DNA from: Aplectana chamaeleonis
Lineage: Eukaryota; Nematoda; Chromadorea; Rhabditida; Cosmocercidae
Direction: 5' to 3'
Assembly: GCA_029168955.1 (NCBI GenBank)
Contig: JAPDOI010000434.1
Coordinates: 186,001 to 250,000 of the forward strand
Length of the DNA: 64,000 nt
Shown here in pieces: positions 59,230 through 64,000 of the stretch (its first letter is position 1; every line of letters starts with the position of its first letter). Under the pieces are notes generated by a model, which made no database searches, was not told the DNA's origin, and was given only the letters and a program-made list of their open reading frames with translations. Both the position numbers and the translations under genes were made by a program.

Positions 59230-59799
59230 TTAATAACGTTATGCCGCTATTTCTGTCGCTGCCGCTGCTGTCTACGCCCTCCGTCGCTGCTTTTTCATCG
59301 CTGCCGCTGCGCGCTGCCATCCCCCTGTGGCCGAGCGACATTAGCTTACTACTCCGCAGATATACATGTATATCACTACAAATTTTGTCACTTCCGCTAT
59401 TAACGGTCTCGAGGGGCAACAACTTTTGCCGCATACACACTAAGCTTATAGAATACATATTTATTCTTTGCAACAATACGAGCACAACAGCTGGGAAGGA
59501 CTATTGTTGATGCAGCATTAGGTACTTTTTTTTCGCGCTTCAGGCGTTCTTTTGTTAAGATCGCACAGTTTTTTACCCCCCCCCCCCATTTTTTTCCCAG
59601 GAATTGTAACATCTTGCGTTGTTACGGGCTACAATTTCCTCCTTTTCTTTCTCATGAATCTGAAAGCAATTACTTACAGCAGTTGAAATATAGTGTCATG
59701 ACCTACCCAAATGCGTTTTCTTGCTCAACTTGTAATCGCGCACGCAGGCTGTAAAGCAGTGAGGTCGAGCGAGACTCCATGAGTGTAAAACGCCACTGT

Positions 59800-62165
59800 C
59801 GTTACTTTCGTCCGACTTATTCATTGCTAACGTCATCCTCTGTGCGAGGGCGGCAGAGTGCATAGACACCGGGGCCTGGCGGCGTGCCAGTACGGTTAGG
59901 AACAGCAGGCAGAGACGCAGAGGGCGCAGGCTACCTTAGCCCCGCCCATCGATTACCAACATTCTTCTCGTCTTGGTGCGCGTCGTCCGGCTGCTCGTCA
60001 ACACCAAAGCAGTCGAGTCCGAGCTCTCCTGCTCCCCATGGATCGCCTTTTCAGCCCAGCGAGCCGTAGCTCGCTGGCCAAGCAGTACAGGCCGCAGTCA
60101 TCGTCCGGCCAGAAGCCCGAAGTCACCAGGTGAGCAGTTACCGTGCTGCCTAAGAAGCAGACACCCGAAGAGAGGGCAATGGTGCAGGGGTCGTTACCTC
60201 TACCCCACAGTCCCGGTGCCGTGACACACGTCCCACCGAAGTGACGCGGAGGAAACGCAGCGGTCCGGAGGCAACACTTAGGTCCGACCCCTAGTTACCG
60301 GGAGGAGTCCGCACTTGATCCGTAGGAACTTTGTATCTAAGAGAGGGTAAACGCATCATACGTATCTGGTGTTCTGTTGTGTAGCTCAAGTACAGACAGT
60401 GTGGCGGTAATATCCGCAGGCTACGGCCTTATTCACTGCAGTCGACAGCCTATGTGTATTTTCTGTTATGTTCGCTTTGGAGTCGCGAACCAGGGCCTGT
60501 CGCAGATGTCCCCAATACGTGACGGGTGGGTCTGTCACCCACACCGCCGATGCAAGGAGTTTGGCGGACCCGCACGTCGCGACATGGTGCATCGGACTGA
60601 GTTTGGTCGCGGGGATACTCACGGCTGGCCTTATTGATCGAACCCTGTGTCGCGACGTGCGGGTCCGCCAAGCTCCTTGCATTGGCGGTGTGGGTGACAG
60701 ACCCGCCCGTCACGTATTGGGGACATCTACGACAGGACTCTGCAAGCTATGCTCGCTCATTACCAACACTGCCACTGCGGGTAAGGGACGTACACACAAT
60801 GGCCCAAGCCCTGTTTGAGCTGACACATATAATAACCACCCAATACTCATCAGTGTTTACGTCGCAAATACATTTTGTTGACCTCGGCGCCCTGGTTTGC
60901 GACTCCAAAGCGAACATAACACAAAATACACATGGGCTGTCGACTGCACTGAGTAAGGCCGTAGCCTGCGGATATTACCGCCACACTGTCTGTACTTTTG
61001 CTACACCACAGAACACCAGATACGTATGATGCGTTTAACCTCTCTTAGATACAACGTTCCTACGGGTCAAGTGCGGACTCCTCCCGTAACTAGGGGTCGG
61101 ACCTAAGTGGTGCCTCCGGACCGCTGCGTTTCCTCCGCTTCACTTCGGTGGGAAGTGTGTCACGGCACCGGGACTGCGGGGCAGAGGCAACGGCCCCCTG
61201 CGCCATCGCCCTTCCTTCGGGCGACTGTTTTATAGGCAGTACGGTAAATGCCCACCTGGTGACTTGTGGGTGACAGACCCGCCCGTCACGTATTGGGGTC
61301 ATCTGCGACAGGACTCTGCAAGCTATGCTCGCTCATTACCGACACTGCCACTGCGGGTAAGGGACGTACACACAAAGGCCCAAGCCCTGTTTGAGCTGAC
61401 CCATATAATAACCACCCAATACTCACCAGTGTTTGCGTCGCAAATACATTTTGTTGACCCCGGCGCCCTGGTTTGCGACTCCAAAGCGAACATAACACAA
61501 AATACACATGGGCTGCCGACTGCACTGAGTAAGGCCGTAGCCTGCGGATATTACCGCCACACTGTCTGTACTTTTGCTACACAACAGAACACTAGATACG
61601 TATGATGCGTTTAACCTCTCTTAGATAAAACGTTCCTACGGGTCAAGTGCGGACTTCTCCCGTAACTAGGGGTCGGACCTAAGTGGTGCCTCCGGACCGC
61701 TGCGTTTACTCCGCGTCACTTCGGTGGGACGTGTGTCACGGCACCGGGACTGCGGGGCAGAGGCAACGCCCCCCTGTGCCATTGCCCTCCCTTCGGGCGA
61801 CTGCTTTATAGGCAGTACGGTAAATGCCCACCTGGTGACTTCGGGCTCCTGGCCGGACGATGACTGCGGCCTGTACTGCTTGGCCAGCGAGCTACGGCTC
61901 GCTGGGCTGATGACGATCCATCGGGAGCAGGAGAGCTCGGAGTCGACTGCTTTGGTGTTGACGGGCAGCCGGCGGACGCGCACCACGACGAGAAGAATGA
62001 TGGTAACCGATGGGCGGGGCTCTGGTCGCCTGCGCCCTTTGCGTCTCTGCCTGCTCTAGAAAGTTCCTCACCGTACTGGCACGCCGCCAGGCCCCGGTGT
62101 CTATGCACTCTGCCGCCCCTGCACAGGGGATGACGTCAGCAAGGAATAAGTCGGACGAAAGTCAC
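59800..62165. mobile_element. Foldback-type unit with long inverted arms
   Basis: Outer ends TTTCGTCCGACTTATTC at left and its complement at right. The left arm (59,800-60,585) pairs with 61,460-62,165. The centre is a near-perfect hairpin (60,535-60,585 with 60,650-60,700, TGTCGCGACGTGCGGGTCC). The inner right-arm block (about 60,705-61,255) is tandemly repeated at 61,270-61,850, so the right half has an additional copy. Open frames of 80-140 codons on both strands are arm symmetry; no domain recognised. Confidence 0.7.
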
Positions 62166-62511
62166 GACACCCTGAACGCTTCGCGCAAAAGCGATAAGGT
62201 CCACTATTTTTGTGTTGGCCCGTTTGATTGTTTGTTTCAGGCTGATGTGCGAGACAGCTACCGTGAAGTGGTCAACGAAGGAGGTTCGGCTGGGGTAGAG
62301 CATTTACCACTCAAGTGCTGCCGTCGCCAACCCTTGCTGCCTGCAAGTGGCAGCAGCTCGGCTCGGGGACAGTTGCTGCGACGATGCGGCGGCAGCCACT
62401 GCCAGGGTCAGGCAGAGCGGTGGTCCGGGTCGTCCTGAACAAGTCCCCCCTGAGAAGGACATTTTTTCGGCTAAAAACGACCCTCTAGGAAGGGTGAAAA
62501 AATTGATAGAC

Positions 62512-63470
62512 TTTACTGACTCGTTTCATTTTGGAGTTTTTTTTTTCAATTTTTGGGGCCTCACCATTCCAAAGTGGATGAATAGCGTTCCATGCGCTGC
62601 CAATATTCAAAAAATTCAGTCAGGTGGAAAGCTGAAAAGCATATCAGAAACCGGTAAAATTTTCGCCCTCCGTTTTTGGCCATGGTGGTCCGGTGGGGCT
62701 TTTGGACCACCGTGGGACCACCGCACCTTTGAGCGGCCATAACTTGGCTCGAAATCGATTTCATGAGCTCATCTCCGGACGTTAACATTTTCCAACATCT
62801 GTCTACAGTTTCTATCCTTCCACTAGGTCATGTATTTAGACGACCTTTTTCGATTTTTGGGTCGATTTTTCAGTGCGGAGGGGGGTAGGTGAAGTTCAGT
62901 TTTTGAAAAAAAGTTATTTTTTCACCTATCTAGAAATGAAAACTTGGAACATTTCCAGTCGATTGGTACCCACGTTCCTGGTACTTTTTTTGAAACTGAC
63001 ATACTGCCATTTCCAGACTCGTTTCATTTTGGAGGTTTTTTTTTCAATTTTTGGGGCCTCACCATTCCAAAGTGGATGAATAGCGTTCCACGCGCTGCCA
63101 ATATTCAAAAAATTCAGTCAGGTGGAAAGCTGAAAAGCATATCAGAAACCGGGAAAATCTTCGCTCTCCGTTTTTGGCCACGGTGGTCCGGTGAAGCTTT
63201 TGAACCACCGTGGGACCACCACACATTTGACCGGCCATAACTCGGCGCAAAATCGATTTCATGAGCTCATCTACGGACGCTAACATTTTCTAAAATCTGT
63301 CTACAGTTTCCACTCTTTCACTAGGTCACGTATCTAGACGACCCTTTTTCGAAAAAAAAAGTTACTTTTTCACCCATCTAGAAATTATTTTTGTAACATT
63401 CGCAGTCGATTGGTACCTTATGGGTACTTTTTTCTTGAACTGACATTCCGCCATTTCCAGACCGCTTCCT
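62512..63470 (+). repeat. ~498-bp tandem duplication
   Basis: TCGTTTCATTTTGGAG at 62,521 recurs at 63,019, and the next ~330 bp match closely (TTGGGGCCTCACCATTCC, GGTGGTCCGGTG). Unit 2 ends near 63,470 with a partial third start (CATTTCCAGACCGCTTCC). Confidence 0.8.
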
Positions 63471-63479
63471 TTCGGCTTG

Positions 63480-64000
63480 CGCGATTTTGAACTTGTTTCG
63501 AATCTTCGAGTGCTAAGGTATTAAATGATGATGGAGATGTTGTGCTATCTTCCTAAAGTTTCGGAGCGAGAAATGGCATTCGTGTGTTATTTTTCGGAAT
63601 ATTTTTCCTCCTCTGAGAGCTTGAGCACCCAAAGGTTTGGGGTGTTATGTGAACCAAACGAAGCAAAGCTCTAGATGATTCAGCTACAGTCCTATTTTCG
63701 GGACCGACTCCGAATTTCTGGTCACGGTCTGCCCCAGAATACGAATGAAGAGCTTCGATCTGATGCAGAAAATATTTTTTTCAGACCTTATGCAAAGGGT
63801 GCAAAAAAGGAAGTGGAAACAGTATGAGGACATTCACACAATGAGAGCTCAATTGCTGAAGCTTGCGACAACTTTTTAGGGCCTAACAGAGATAGACGAG
63901 ATAGAGAATTCGCACAGCACATGAAGTTTGATTTGCTCAAATATTCAATGAGAAACAACCTCCCCTTTCCTCTGTTGACCGACGGCATTACCGACACCGA
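63480..64000. other. Right edge, no gene assigned
   Basis: TTTTTTTCAG at 63,775-63,784 followed by a short open stretch on the plus strand (QRVQKRKWKQYEDIHTMRAQ) resembles an acceptor plus exon, but the frame stops within about 30 codons and I recognise no family. Confidence 0.25.

Noticed and set aside
59884..62438. Multiple 80-140 codon frames at 60-62 kb
   Set aside because: Appear symmetrically on both strands because of the inverted arms; no domain recognised.

Overview
This is eukaryotic DNA, most likely from a nematode. A rhabditid or strongylid worm is my inference from the spliced gene, short GT-AG introns and repeat types; the species is not determined. The one host gene I can recognise is an atlastin gene (ER-shaping, dynamin-like GTPase; nematode name atln-1). 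It runs left to right from 7,265 to at least 45,732 in thirteen exons with consistent reading phase. The exons cover switch I, the DTQG motif, the RD nucleotide-binding motif, the helical middle domain, the membrane hairpin and part of the cytosolic tail. The exon with the P-loop is not in the window, and no terminal exon was found.

Almost everything else is mobile DNA, much of it in the large atlastin introns. Left edge (1-2,528): the 3' two thirds of a non-LTR retrotransposon fused to a second 3' end. A 316-bp truncated copy with target-site duplications (TSDs) lies at 5,477-5,792. The 13-kb intron (7,414-20,425) holds a hAT-type MITE with 8-bp TSDs, a Tourist-like MITE, and a ~9-kb foldback-like unit. 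That unit has arms of 21-bp satellite repeats and contains two TTAA-type MITEs, a dead mariner and a Mutator-like element.

The 17-kb intron (24,297-41,505) is a nest of retrotransposons. A 'family 2' element (24,488-36,087, minus strand, TSD TAGATTTTAC) was split by a 'family 1' element (30,008-35,654, minus strand, 13-bp TSD) and by a second family 1 copy on the plus strand (25,036-27,576). The 30-35 kb copy is itself split by a 2.2-kb segment with a (TA)n run and a 21-bp/147-bp minisatellite. Downstream is a near full-length family 1 element (37,443-41,411, 12-bp TSD) whose reverse transcriptase is interrupted by a 508-bp MITE. Another truncated copy (42,305-43,888) sits in the next intron.

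Both retrotransposon families encode, in order, a hydrophobic N-terminus, a 2A-like G(V/I)ERNPGP motif, a PHD-type zinc finger, an APE-type endonuclease, a reverse transcriptase and a C-terminal CCHC-like knuckle. They end in a very short 3' UTR and an (AAG)n tail.

Right part (45.7-64 kb): a decayed CR1-like LINE with a nested MITE, an inverted duplication of a mariner 3' half, several MITEs and dispersed repeats, a second foldback unit (59,800-62,165) and a ~500-bp tandem duplication. I recognised no host gene, RNA gene or CRISPR array there.
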